Shown: positions 1 through 7,756, counted from the first letter of the stretch. The stretch: DNA of 64,000 nt from a virus (IMGVR_UViG_3300030380_006811:55076-119075); one strand, 5' to 3'. Numbers and translations are program-made. Notes: generated by a model from the sequence alone, not told the origin.

Positions 1-1
1 G

Positions 2-472
2 GATAATATAAATAGTTTAATATTAACCCCTTATTTAGAAAAAAAATGGGGAGTAACAAGTTATCATAACTATTCATTTGTTAGAGAATTTTGGAATAAT
101 TTTGCTTCATTATTTACATTATTTCCTTTTTATCAAGAAGGGAATAAAAATGATGAAGTTCAACAGTGGGTTAATTACTATAAAACTTCTTTAAAGTATA
201 ATTATGAAACTAATGGTGGTGTTTTTGATTTGTGGATTCAAAATAGCGAATATGCCAATGAAATTTCTAATTACCTAATTAATAAAGACAATAAATTAAA
301 CCCCTTAAACATAACAGGAACGAAATCATCATTTAAAAATTCTGAATTAACAGTAAAAAATTTGTTAAATAGAAGCCAACTTATTACCTTCCCAGATTGG
401 TTTATAGAAATGGTTAACTCAGATGAGGAATTATTAGAACTTTTAAGTAAACAACAATTATTAATATGCTAG
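2..472 (+). CDS. C-terminal part of an unrecognised protein, cut by the window edge
   Basis: An open frame runs from base 2 to a stop at 470-472 without interruption, so the gene begins outside the window; the visible part is about 156 residues. It is rich in Asn, Tyr, Phe and Trp and has no membrane segment or motif I recognise. The internal TTG or ATG codons should not be taken as the start. Its end overlaps the next gene by 7 bases, which points to one operon. With the next gene it lies directly before the C-terminal polymerase fragment, so it may belong to DNA inserted into the polymerase gene. Function unknown. Confidence 0.7.
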   Translation, partial: DNINSLILTPYLEKKWGVTSYHNYSFVREFWNNFASLFTLFPFYQEGNKNDEVQQWVNYYKTSLKYNYETNGGVFDLWIQNSEYANEISNYLINKDNKLNPLNITGTKSSFKNSELTVKNLLNRSQLITFPDWFIEMVNSDEELLELLSKQQLLIC

Positions 473-852
473 TAGAAATATCAAATGGAGAGTTATTAGA
501 TAAAGTTTCAATATTAGAGCTAAAAATGCTTAAAATTGAAGATAAAGAAAAATTAGTCAATATTCAAAAAGAATTTGATACATTAAATCCTTTAGCTAAA
601 GAATTATTTGAGCAATTTGGAGGTCAACTACAAAATCATTATCTTGAGTTGGCTCGTATAAATGGGTTATTATGGGATATAGAAGATTGGATTAGAGATT
701 GTGAACGTGAAAAGAGATTTGATGCAGAATTCACTCAGTTAGCTAGATCAGTTTATGTTACTAATGACCAAAGAAGTGAAGTTAAAAAACTTATTAATAT
801 TATGACTAAATCAGGTTTAGTAGAAGAAAAATCATATAAAGATTATAAATGA
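466..852 (+). CDS. DUF6165-like small protein
   Basis: 128 residues. The N-terminus (VEISNGELLDKVSILELK, residues 3-20) matches the pattern I remember for the DUF6165 family, in which an E-x-S-x-GE-x-x-DK-x-x-IL motif opens a helical protein of about this size; no activity is known to me. The rest is predicted helical and charged, with a Trp-rich stretch near residues 67-75. It overlaps the preceding gene by 7 bases and the following polymerase fragment by 4 (ATGA), so the three are probably translationally coupled. The family call is from memory of the motif. Confidence 0.55.
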   Translation: MLVEISNGELLDKVSILELKMLKIEDKEKLVNIQKEFDTLNPLAKELFEQFGGQLQNHYLELARINGLLWDIEDWIRDCEREKRFDAEFTQLARSVYVTNDQRSEVKKLINIMTKSGLVEEKSYKDYK

Positions 853-1805
853 AGCATTTAGAGGAAACACCTTGGTTTATTTGTGATAAGAATGATGAGA
901 ATTATTGTGCTTATGTAGATACTGATTCTAATTATTTTAATGCAGAGCCTATTCTAAAACATTTATATCCTGATTTTGAATCACTCTCAGATGAAGAAAA
1001 AGATAAGAAATTAGAAGGTGTAGCCTTAGCATATCAAGATATTATTACTGAACATTATGATAATTTAGCTACTAATTGTTTTAATGTTAAACAATTTGAG
1101 TGGTTTGATAAACCTCATTGGCTTGAAATGAAAACTGAATGTGTAATCAGATCAGCTTATTTTAGAGCAACTAGAAGATATGCCCAATGGATTACTAAAC
1201 AAGAAGGTATTGCTAAAGAAACTTTAGATATTAAAGGTCTAGAGTTTATGAAAGCAAATTTTCCACCTATTTTAGGAGATTTCTTTAATAATATTTTACA
1301 ACAAGTACTTAAAGGAGAACAACATAAAAGCATCATTGACCAGATTAAAGTATTTAAAACTCAAATTTTAGATGGAACTATCCCCTTGGCAAAACTAGGT
1401 AACCCTACTGCTGTAAAAAAACTAGATAAATATAGTGGCAAAAGTGCCCGTGCAGGTGAAATGTTTACTGAAATATTAAAAGGTGCCCCTGCTCCAGTAA
1501 GGGCAGCTATTCGTTATAATGATTTACTTAGATTATGGCAATTAGATAGAAAATATAATCTAATTACAATGGCTGATAAAGTAAAATGGATCTATTTAAA
1601 AGATAACCCCTATAAAATAGAGGCATTAGCATTCTTTGATTATGAAATGCCAGATAAAGTAGTTGATTTTTTAGATACTTATGCTGATAGACAAAAAGTA
1701 TTTGATTCAATATTATTAAATAAACTAGAGGGATTTTTTAGTGATTTAGGTTGGTCATTAAATTTAAATCCTTATGTAAACGCTTTAAAATCGTTTGAAA
1801 TTTAA
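849..1805 (+). CDS. 43: Family B DNA polymerase, C-terminal fragment (gp43-like, split gene)
   Basis: 318 residues corresponding to the end of a T4 gp43-type polymerase: last part of the palm, then thumb. Palm motif C is present as DTDS at about residues 24-27, so both metal-binding aspartates are kept. Downstream match points are the KTE...RATRRYAQW segment near residues 97-114, DIKGLEFMK near 128-136, and VRAAIRYNDLL followed by DKVKWIYLKDNPY near 217-258. The C-terminus ends in a short hydrophobic/aromatic tail (ALKSFEI) in the place where gp43 binds the clamp. Exonuclease domain, motif A and motif B are absent. The codon just before the ATG is an in-frame TAA (846-848), so the protein cannot extend upstream. 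The N-terminal half must be encoded elsewhere for an active enzyme. The clamp gene follows 100 bases later. Confidence 0.85.
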   Translation: MKHLEETPWFICDKNDENYCAYVDTDSNYFNAEPILKHLYPDFESLSDEEKDKKLEGVALAYQDIITEHYDNLATNCFNVKQFEWFDKPHWLEMKTECVIRSAYFRATRRYAQWITKQEGIAKETLDIKGLEFMKANFPPILGDFFNNILQQVLKGEQHKSIIDQIKVFKTQILDGTIPLAKLGNPTAVKKLDKYSGKSARAGEMFTEILKGAPAPVRAAIRYNDLLRLWQLDRKYNLITMADKVKWIYLKDNPYKIEALAFFDYEMPDKVVDFLDTYADRQKVFDSILLNKLEGFFSDLGWSLNLNPYVNALKSFEI

Positions 1806-1825
1806 AATAAAATTCGTATATTATG
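1795..1825 (+). promoter_or_regulatory. Candidate phage promoter before the clamp gene
   Basis: TTG at 1795-1797, 19 bases, then TATATTATG at 1817-1825 preceded by TTCG. It fits the bipartite class seen elsewhere in the window except for one base less of spacing. The -7-like box includes the ATG of the 28-residue reading frame, so a transcript from here would more plausibly serve the clamp gene at 1906. Confidence 0.45.
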
Positions 1826-1909
1826 TTAGGATTATGGGATGCAGTAGTAGTGGTTATATTTGTAATATCATTACCAAAAATAATTGAAGCATTTAAAAAA
1901 AGAAAATGA
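1823..1909 (+). CDS. 28-residue single-span membrane peptide
   Basis: A short frame starting MLGLWDAVVVV and ending KKRK, with one hydrophobic helix (about residues 6-20) and a basic tail, as in small phage membrane proteins. Its stop overlaps the clamp start codon (ATGA at 1906-1909), a coupling typical of real genes in this genome. It fills almost all of the gap between the polymerase fragment and the clamp. Function unknown; it could act mainly as a leader for clamp translation. Confidence 0.5.
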   Translation: MLGLWDAVVVVIFVISLPKIIEAFKKRK

Positions 1910-2631
1910 TAAGTAAACAACAATTAAGTTCAGTTATTTCAAAGTATTATTTAAATGGTTTGAATAATCAAGTAAAGTGGAGAATTAAAGATAATACACT
2001 TACAATTTATGCTGGTGAAGCAGGTAGAGTGTGTAGGGTAGTAGCTAATAATTTCCCTTTAGAAGACTCAGAGTTAGGGGTATTTGATACAAATAAATTA
2101 AATAAATTATTATCTATTACAAATGGTGATTTATTAGTATCATTAGAAAAAATGAAGGCAATTTATACTAAAATGCACATTCAGGATTCTAATTTTGATT
2201 TAACTTATTCACTAGCTGATACTTTAATTTTAGGTAAAAATACTTGGTATGATGACCCCGATACATGGGATATAGATCTAAAATTAGAAAATGAAGATGT
2301 AGATTCATTAATTAAAGCTAAAAATGCTTTAGGTGATGTGAATTCAATGTTAATCACTACAACTAATGATTTTGATGGTAATAATATTTGTGAATTTATT
2401 TTTGGTGATAATACAGGATTTTCTAATAAAATTACTTACCAAGTAAATGGAGGGGAAATAAAAGACAATACCTTAAGTATTCCATTTAATTCTGATATAT
2501 TTAAAGATATATTAAATAATAATAAAGATATGGATAGTTGTTCTTTAAAACTATCAAATACGGGGATATTAAAAATAGAATTTGAATCCGAAGATATTAA
2601 AAGTGAATATTTTGTCGCAAGAAACGAATAA
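1906..2631 (+). CDS. 45: Sliding clamp (gp45-like DNA polymerase processivity factor)
   Basis: 241 residues, close to the 228 of T4 gp45. The alternating beta-strand pattern, the KLNKLLSI segment near residues 64-71 and the C-terminal strand LKIEFESEDI followed by KSEYFVARNE match T4-type clamps. Such clamps form trimeric rings that tether the polymerase and, in T4, also activate late transcription through gp55 and gp33; a gp55-like gene lies at 40.8 kb. The position directly after the polymerase fragment and a few genes before the clamp loader (gp44/gp62) agrees with T4-like gene order. The start overlaps the preceding peptide by 4 bases. Confidence 0.85.
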   Translation: MISKQQLSSVISKYYLNGLNNQVKWRIKDNTLTIYAGEAGRVCRVVANNFPLEDSELGVFDTNKLNKLLSITNGDLLVSLEKMKAIYTKMHIQDSNFDLTYSLADTLILGKNTWYDDPDTWDIDLKLENEDVDSLIKAKNALGDVNSMLITTTNDFDGNNICEFIFGDNTGFSNKITYQVNGGEIKDNTLSIPFNSDIFKDILNNNKDMDSCSLKLSNTGILKIEFESEDIKSEYFVARNE

Positions 2632-2641
2632 AAAACCTGAT

Positions 2642-3007
2642 ATGTATGCTGAAGATAAGGCAATTATGCCTTATGGTGATAGTGTAGCTGCTCCCAAAAT
2701 AGAATTAGAAGATACTAATTCGTGGGTTGCAAAACAAACCGTTGATGTAAATAATTATTTAGCAACCAAATTCAAAGAATTAAAAGAAGAATATGCTAAA
2801 CTTATTGCTTTATATAAGTGGAATGAACTTGTAAATAAAGCAGATTTTAGTTTTATCCCCGTTAAGGGGCATATTTATTTTCTTTATCAAAGAGAAAATG
2901 GAAATTTATTCTTATCATTAATTGAACCTGAATTCTGGAATCAACTTTATGTAGGATCAGTAAAATTAGATTCAGATAATAAATGGATAAAAGTTGAAGA
3001 TAGGTAG
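2642..3007 (+). CDS. DUF2452-like protein
   Basis: 121 residues from the ATG at 2642, ten bases after the clamp stop; I prefer this to upstream non-ATG starts inside the clamp gene. The signature is an AIMPYGDSVAAPKI segment near residues 7-20, a charged helix (FKELKEEYAKL) and a C-terminal part with GHIYFLY and WNQLYVGSVKLD. This is the pattern I recall for DUF2452, small proteins common in marine T4-like phages and bacteria, with no known activity. It lies in the replication operon just downstream of the clamp. Confidence 0.6.
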   Translation: MYAEDKAIMPYGDSVAAPKIELEDTNSWVAKQTVDVNNYLATKFKELKEEYAKLIALYKWNELVNKADFSFIPVKGHIYFLYQRENGNLFLSLIEPEFWNQLYVGSVKLDSDNKWIKVEDR

Positions 3008-3054
3008 GAATATCAATTTTCCTTTTTTATATTATATGTATAATAAATAAACAC

Positions 3055-3084
3055 TTGTAGCTAGGGCACATTGTTATATTTTTG
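3055..3084 (+). promoter_or_regulatory. Host-like Bacteroidota promoter before hsp20
   Basis: TTG at 3055-3057, 19 bases, then TATTTTTG at 3077-3084. This fits the known Bacteroidota consensus (-33 TTG, -7 TAnnTTTG) better than any other site seen, 40 bases before the Hsp20 start codon. It lacks the CG before the -7 box that marks the phage-specific class, so it may be read by the unmodified host sigma factor early in infection. Confidence 0.55.
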
Positions 3085-3124
3085 TTTAATCGAGTTAGCT
3101 TAGGCGCTCACAATATAAAATGAT

Positions 3125-3547
3125 ATGAGTACATTAGAAATCTTTGAAAGGCATATAAGTCCTTTCGATATCCTATTTAGGAATCACTTTAAATCTGACA
3201 GCGTATTTAATCCTGTCGCCAATTCAAAACAACCACACCCCCTTAATATATTCTTTGATGATCAAGGACTTCACTTTGAAGTTGCCTGTACTGGGTTAAC
3301 TAAAAAAGATGTAATTTTAGACATTGAAGGCGATATATTAAAAATAAGTTATAAAAAACCAGAAGAAGAAAAGTTTCATGAAGGAACTATTCATAATGGT
3401 TTATCTAAAAAATCATTTGATTTAAGATACAAAATTGCTCCTAAATTTGATTTAGGACAAACCGATGCATCTTTAACAAATGGATTATTAGAAATTTTTA
3501 TACCTTTAGCTGAGGAAGCTAAACCAAAAACAATCAAAATTAAGTAA
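3125..3547 (+). CDS. Small heat shock protein (Hsp20 family)
   Basis: 140 residues with an alpha-crystallin domain covering about residues 37-128. Visible family features are the strand NIFFDDQGLHFEVACTG, the KKDVILDIEGDILKISYKK block, the A-S-L-x-NGLLEIFIP end of the domain and the KTIKIK tail. Hsp20 proteins hold unfolding proteins in a soluble state for ATP-dependent chaperones. GroES and GroEL follow one gene later, so the phage carries a compact folding module. A host-like promoter precedes it and a phage-type promoter follows at 3566, so it may be expressed separately from groES/groEL. Confidence 0.85.
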   Translation: MSTLEIFERHISPFDILFRNHFKSDSVFNPVANSKQPHPLNIFFDDQGLHFEVACTGLTKKDVILDIEGDILKISYKKPEEEKFHEGTIHNGLSKKSFDLRYKIAPKFDLGQTDASLTNGLLEIFIPLAEEAKPKTIKIK

Positions 3548-3565
3548 TAAGTTTTATTAAAATAT

Positions 3566-3597
3566 GTGTCCTAGCACATTGTTTTTCGTATATTCAC
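3566..3597 (+). promoter_or_regulatory. Phage bipartite promoter before the groES/groEL operon
   Basis: GTG at 3566-3568, exactly 20 bases, then TATATTCAC at 3589-3597 preceded by TTCG. The start codon of the next gene lies 27 bases downstream. Between the boxes, ATGTG (3564-3568) and CACAT (3575-3579) can form a small hairpin. Confidence 0.65.
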
Positions 3598-3623
3598 GTT
3601 ACAAATTATAAACTAAGTTATAT

Positions 3624-3941
3624 ATGACTACTAAAAGAAAATCTATCCAAACTATAAAGGATCCATTATTAGAACCTTATTTCATTACTAAAGATGAATA
3701 TAGCTATACAGTTAAAGAAACGGTTACCTCAAATGTTGATCACTTTAGATCTAATGGTAAAAGTAAAACTTATGAAAAATCTTTATACTACTTCCCTCAG
3801 TTTGATCAGGCTGTAAATAAAATTGCAGAATTAAAAAATACAAAAAAGGATTTTAATAGTCTTAATGAATATATTGAAAATTACAAATTAATAAGAAACC
3901 AAATTAAAAATTATACAAATGGAATTAGAAGCACTGTTTGA
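3624..3941 (+). CDS. Unrecognised protein upstream of groES
   Basis: 105 residues, mostly helical and charged, with YSYTVKETV and SKTYEKSLYYF segments and a Lys/Asn-rich C-terminal half. I recognise no family. It is the first gene after the phage-type promoter at 3566 and its 3' end overlaps groES by 23 bases, so it is co-transcribed with the chaperonin genes; a link to folding is only suggested by position. Confidence 0.6.
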   Translation: MTTKRKSIQTIKDPLLEPYFITKDEYSYTVKETVTSNVDHFRSNGKSKTYEKSLYYFPQFDQAVNKIAELKNTKKDFNSLNEYIENYKLIRNQIKNYTNGIRSTV

Positions 3942-4287
3942 TGCAGTTATAGTTAAACCTCAAGAAATAGAAGAAACCACTTATGGATCTATTATTGTTC
4001 CTGATATTGGGAAGGATAGAAATGAGCACGGTACAGTAATAGCTGTTGGTCCAGGAAGACCAACCCAAATGGGGGGATTTATAGAAACCACAGTTAAACC
4101 TGGGGATAAAGTAATATTACCTACTGTTGGTTTTACAAAACTTCAACATGAAGGAGACGAATATTATATAGGCCCAGAAAACCAAATTTTAGCCAAAGTA
4201 AAACAAAAAATACAAGTTTCGGAATTATTGGAAGAAACTAAAGAAACATTAACTGAAGAAGAAATTAAAGATTTATCAAATGAGTAA
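3919..4287 (+). CDS. groES: GroES co-chaperonin
   Basis: 122 residues against about 97 for a typical bacterial GroES. The core fits: FDAVIVKPQEIEE at the start, a mobile loop around TTYGSIIVPD (residues 21-30), the HGTVIAVGPGR strand with roof region, and VKPGDKVILP. The extra length is a C-terminal acidic tail of about 25 residues (ETKETLTEEEIKD). GroES caps the GroEL ring to make the folding chamber. Its stop region overlaps the groEL start by 8 bases. T4 supplies only a gp31 co-chaperonin for the host GroEL; here the phage encodes both partners. Confidence 0.88.
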   Translation: MELEALFDAVIVKPQEIEETTYGSIIVPDIGKDRNEHGTVIAVGPGRPTQMGGFIETTVKPGDKVILPTVGFTKLQHEGDEYYIGPENQILAKVKQKIQVSELLEETKETLTEEEIKDLSNE

Positions 4288-5902
4288 ACAAGTTGTTTTA
4301 GGTTCTGAAGCAAGAACCAATTTAGTAAAAGGAATTGATATATTAGCAGATGCGGTAGTATCAACATTAGGCCCAAATGGTAGAAATGCAGTTATAGCAA
4401 ACGATCAGGGTGCTCCACAATCTACTAAAGATGGAGTTACAGTTGCAAAATCAATTTCATTAAAGGATCCTAACCAAGAATTAGGAGTTCAATTAGTAAA
4501 ACAAGCTGCAATTAAAACAGCTGAAAAAGCAGGTGATGGTACTACAACATCTACTTTATTAGCTAGAGAAATGATTAAAGCAGGATTAACAGCTTTAAAT
4601 AATAATGAAAATGCAGTTCAAATTAAAAGAGATATAGATGCTACTGTTAAAGAGGTAGTCAATAATCTAAAAAATAATATTGCGGAAGATATTTCAGGTG
4701 AGGAACAATTAGAACAAATCGCTACAATATCAGCAAATAATGATCCTGAAACTGGAAAATTAATTGCTACTGCAATAGAAAAAGTTGGAATGGAAGGGGT
4801 TGTCCACATAGAAGAATCTCGTACAGGTGAAACCTACTTAGAAACTGTTGAAGGGTTACAGTTTGATCGAGGTTATAAATCACCTTATTTTGTTACAAAT
4901 AACAATACTATGACTGCCACACTGGACAATCCCTTAATTCTAATAGCAGATCAAAAAATAACCCAAGTAAAAGAACTATTGCCTATTTTAGAGAGTGTAT
5001 CTTCACAAGCAAAATCTTTATTAATTATTGCTGAAGATATTGATAATGAAGCACTAGCAACTCTTATTGTTAATAAAATGAGAGGTACAATGAAAGTATG
5101 TGCTGTTAAAGCTCCTGATTTTGGTGATAGAAGAAAATTAGTTCTAGAAGATATAGCAATTACAACTGGTGGTCAAGTCTTTAGTAAAGAAAAAGGAATG
5201 AGGTTTGATAAATTTAGTTGGGAATGGTTTGGTGAAGCTAGAACAGCAACAATAGGTAAAGAACAAACAACAATAGTAGATGGAAAAGGAACAGTTGAAT
5301 CAATTGAAACACGTATTGAAGAACTACAGCAACAAATCGACAAAGCAACAACGCCGTTCGAAGTCGAAAAACTCCAAGAAAGACTGGCAAAATTCGTCGG
5401 AGGAGTAGCTATAATTCATGTAGGAGGAAATACAGAAACTGAAATGAAAGAGAAAAAAGATAGAGTTGATGACGCATTACACGCAACAAGAGCTGCTATC
5501 GAAGAAGGAATAGTGCCCGGAGGAGGAACGGCATTATTATATGCCTCTAGTGGCATAAAAGCTAATACAACAGGTGCACAAATTGTAGTTGAAGCATGTG
5601 CTAAACCTTTTAACCAAATTTTAGTTAACGCTGGATATGATGAAGTAAAAGGACAAATTTTAGCTGATAATTTAGTTAATTCTGGTAATGATACTTGGGC
5701 AGGATTTAATATTAAAACTGAAGAAGTAGTTGATATGAAAGAAGCAGGTATTATTGATCCTACTAAAGTAGCTAGAACAGCATTACAAAATGCAGCATCA
5801 GTAGCAGGTACAGTTTTATTAACTGAATGTACAGTAGTAGATGAACCAAGTGAAGATTCAAAACAACCACAAATAGATCCATCAATGATGGGGATGATGT
5901 AA
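4280..5902 (+). CDS. groEL: GroEL chaperonin (Hsp60)
   Basis: 540 residues, close to normal GroEL length. Equatorial-domain signatures are present: LGPNGRNAVI with TKDGVTVAKSI, the ATP-site AGDGTTTSTLLA (about residues 85-96), and late in the protein DALHATRAAIEEGIVPGGGT. The C-terminus ends in a short Met/Gly tail (MMGMM), a reduced form of the usual GGM repeats. GroEL folds proteins inside a double ring with ATP; the adjacent groES makes a full system that could fold phage capsid or tail proteins. A patch at about 5320-5530 uses more G/C-ending codons than the rest, possibly recent exchange with a different sequence. Confidence 0.93.
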   Translation: MSKQVVLGSEARTNLVKGIDILADAVVSTLGPNGRNAVIANDQGAPQSTKDGVTVAKSISLKDPNQELGVQLVKQAAIKTAEKAGDGTTTSTLLAREMIKAGLTALNNNENAVQIKRDIDATVKEVVNNLKNNIAEDISGEEQLEQIATISANNDPETGKLIATAIEKVGMEGVVHIEESRTGETYLETVEGLQFDRGYKSPYFVTNNNTMTATLDNPLILIADQKITQVKELLPILESVSSQAKSLLIIAEDIDNEALATLIVNKMRGTMKVCAVKAPDFGDRRKLVLEDIAITTGGQVFSKEKGMRFDKFSWEWFGEARTATIGKEQTTIVDGKGTVESIETRIEELQQQIDKATTPFEVEKLQERLAKFVGGVAIIHVGGNTETEMKEKKDRVDDALHATRAAIEEGIVPGGGTALLYASSGIKANTTGAQIVVEACAKPFNQILVNAGYDEVKGQILADNLVNSGNDTWAGFNIKTEEVVDMKEAGIIDPTKVARTALQNAASVAGTVLLTECTVVDEPSEDSKQPQIDPSMMGMM

Positions 5903-5918
5903 AATAATTTCGTATATT

Positions 5919-6188
5919 ATGGCTACAAAGATTGAAGAAAAAAACATATTAATTGCTAGGAGAGTACCACCTGGTGATAAATGGAGATTAGTCGCAAATG
6001 AACCAGATGGTCCTGTACATAAGTCTTTAACTGATACTTTAGAGGCTTATATGGTAAAAACTGGATTTAAAGGGCATTATAGATTAGAACCATTAAAAAG
6101 TAGTTTATATGCAATTGATTCTAAGGAAACAGAAGTAATACCAGAACCAGAAAAGAAATATAGCATTTATGGAGAATATGGATCATAG
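5919..6188 (+). CDS. Unrecognised 89-residue protein between groEL and gp44
   Basis: Starts MATKIEEKNILIARRVPPGDKW; a small mixed protein with basic and acidic patches and a central LTDTLEAYMVKTGFKGHYRLE segment. No family recognised. The start codon sits inside a TTCGTATATTATG element (5908-5920) also found at two other gene starts. The 3' end overlaps gp44 by up to 20 bases, so it belongs to the replication operon. Confidence 0.6.
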   Translation: MATKIEEKNILIARRVPPGDKWRLVANEPDGPVHKSLTDTLEAYMVKTGFKGHYRLEPLKSSLYAIDSKETEVIPEPEKKYSIYGEYGS

Positions 6189-7095
6189 TTTATTAGTAGA
6201 GAAATTTAGACCTAAAACATTAAATAACTACGTTGGTAATGAAAATGTTAAAAAGGCTATAGCATCCTACTTAAACCAAAATGATATACAAAATTTTATA
6301 TTTTATGGACCTGCAGGTACAGGAAAAACAACATTAGCAAAGATTATTGTTAATAGCTTAGATTGCGACCATTTATACATTAATGCTTCTGATGAACGTG
6401 GTATTGAAACTATTAGGGATAAAGTCTCTAGTTTTGCATCGGTTGCTTCATTTAAACCCCTTAAAGTAGTTATTTTAGATGAAGCTGATTTTCTTACAAT
6501 TCAAGCCCAAGCATCACTTAGAAATATAATTGAAACATTTTCACGTACTACAAGGTTTATTATGACTTGTAATTTTATAGAACGTATTATTGATCCTTTA
6601 CAATCTAGATGCCAAGTACTTAAAATTGTACCTCCAACTAAAAAAGACGTTGCTAAACATTTAAGTTGGATTTGCAATGAAGAATCAATTACACATGAAA
6701 TAAGTGAGTTAGTACCTCTAGTTAATCAATATTACCCTGATTTACGTAAATGTATTAATACTATACAGTTGTCAACTGTAGATGGTGGTGCAAATGATTT
6801 ATATCTTAAATTAGATCAATCAATATTAGTATCATCTAATTACATAGATAAAGTTATTACTGCTTTAGCCAATAAATCTAAATTTAATAATATTCGTCAA
6901 ATTATAGCTGATGCTAATGTAGATGATTTTGACGAATTATTTAGGGCATTATATGAGAGAGCATCTGAATACTTACCAGGTAAAGAGGGTACAGTTGCTA
7001 TTTTAGTTAATGATCACCAATATAAAGCAAATTTCCGAATCGACAAGGAAATAAATATCATGTCGCTAATTTCAAATTTAATAAATAATAAATAA
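6169..7095 (+). CDS. 44: Clamp loader large subunit (gp44-like AAA+ ATPase)
   Basis: 308 residues, similar to T4 gp44 (319). AAA+ elements: Walker A GPAGTGKT (residues 47-54), Walker B ILDEAD (about 102-107) and the arginine-finger SRC motif (146-148). The EKFRPKTLNNYVG opening is typical of clamp loaders of the RFC small subunit type. With gp62 it uses ATP to open the gp45 ring and place it on primer-template. An alternative start is the ATG at 6178 (MDHSLLVEK), which would lessen the overlap with the preceding gene. gp62 lies one gene downstream. Confidence 0.92.
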   Translation: MENMDHSLLVEKFRPKTLNNYVGNENVKKAIASYLNQNDIQNFIFYGPAGTGKTTLAKIIVNSLDCDHLYINASDERGIETIRDKVSSFASVASFKPLKVVILDEADFLTIQAQASLRNIIETFSRTTRFIMTCNFIERIIDPLQSRCQVLKIVPPTKKDVAKHLSWICNEESITHEISELVPLVNQYYPDLRKCINTIQLSTVDGGANDLYLKLDQSILVSSNYIDKVITALANKSKFNNIRQIIADANVDDFDELFRALYERASEYLPGKEGTVAILVNDHQYKANFRIDKEINIMSLISNLINNK

Positions 7096-7097
7096 TT

Positions 7098-7340
7098 ATG
7101 GAACAACCGGTTCAACAACCTAAAATTGATTTATCAAACACTACTGCCTTAAAAAATTTTGATGGTGGTGATACTTTTAAACAAGCATTTATAATCAGAA
7201 AAGTCTCTAGATTTGTAACAGGTACAGATGAAGACGCTATGATGCCAATTCCAGTGTTTGTATGCACAGAATCAGGAAAAATTGTAGGAGAAGGATTACC
7301 ACCTGAATTAAGAGAAGAATATAAGGATCAACTTCTTTAA
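7098..7340 (+). CDS. Unrecognised 80-residue protein between gp44 and gp62
   Basis: A small acidic protein with a disordered-looking Gln/Pro N-terminus, then FKQAFIIRKVSRFVTGT and PIPVFVCTESGKIVGEG. It starts 3 bases after the gp44 stop, and its last base is the first base of the gp62 ATG. The tight packing supports a real gene in the clamp-loader operon. I do not recognise a family. Confidence 0.65.
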   Translation: MEQPVQQPKIDLSNTTALKNFDGGDTFKQAFIIRKVSRFVTGTDEDAMMPIPVFVCTESGKIVGEGLPPELREEYKDQLL

Positions 7341-7756
7341 TGAAAAATATTTTTGATTGGTTAAAAGCAATTAATACTACAAAACCTCCCGTAGAGTCCT
7401 TTACAGATAAAGATTGGGAGGTTTGGAATAGTTATATGATTCATAGATTTATTAGTATGAATCTTGATTATTTAGATATAGTAAATTATGTTCAAGAATT
7501 TCCTCCACAGGAGAAAAAAATGATTTATAATATCTATAAAGAATTTATTCCTAAAAACAGTAAATGGAATAAATATATTAAATCAAGCAATAAAGAACCA
7601 AATAAAGATTTAGTAGAACACATTAAAAACTATTACGAATGTTCAGTAAGAGAGGCAAAAGAATATTTATGTATATTAGACCAAATAGATATAAAAAGTA
7701 TATTATCTAGTATGGGATTAGAAAAAAAAGAAATAACTAAATTAATTAAATTATGA
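7340..7756 (+). CDS. 62: Clamp loader small subunit (gp62-like)
   Basis: 138 residues; T4 gp62 is 187, but marine T4-like versions are nearer this length. The order of features fits: a short IFDWLKAINTTK opening, YMIHRFISMNLD (compare the MVENALSQFP region of gp62), FIPKNSKWNKYIK (compare the RGKRYGKWAK region), and a C-terminal helix pair with a YYECSVREAKEYL segment. gp62 has no ATPase site; one copy completes the pentameric loader with four gp44 subunits. The neighbourhood (clamp, gp44) supports the call more strongly than sequence identity alone. Confidence 0.75.
   Translation: MKNIFDWLKAINTTKPPVESFTDKDWEVWNSYMIHRFISMNLDYLDIVNYVQEFPPQEKKMIYNIYKEFIPKNSKWNKYIKSSNKEPNKDLVEHIKNYYECSVREAKEYLCILDQIDIKSILSSMGLEKKEITKLIKL

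Noticed and set aside
849-900. Split intein at the polymerase junction
   Set aside because: The N-terminus of the fragment has no C-intein sequence or His-Asn plus Cys/Ser/Thr junction; an in-frame TAA precedes the ATG.
2582-2641. Upstream start for the DUF2452-like gene inside the clamp gene
   Set aside because: The extra residues do not belong to the family pattern, and an ATG at 2642 follows the clamp stop at a normal distance.
4618-4809. Reverse-strand frames across the window, such as within groEL and the epimerase region
   Set aside because: They oppose strong genes, lack promoters and have the biased composition of complements of AT-rich coding sequence.
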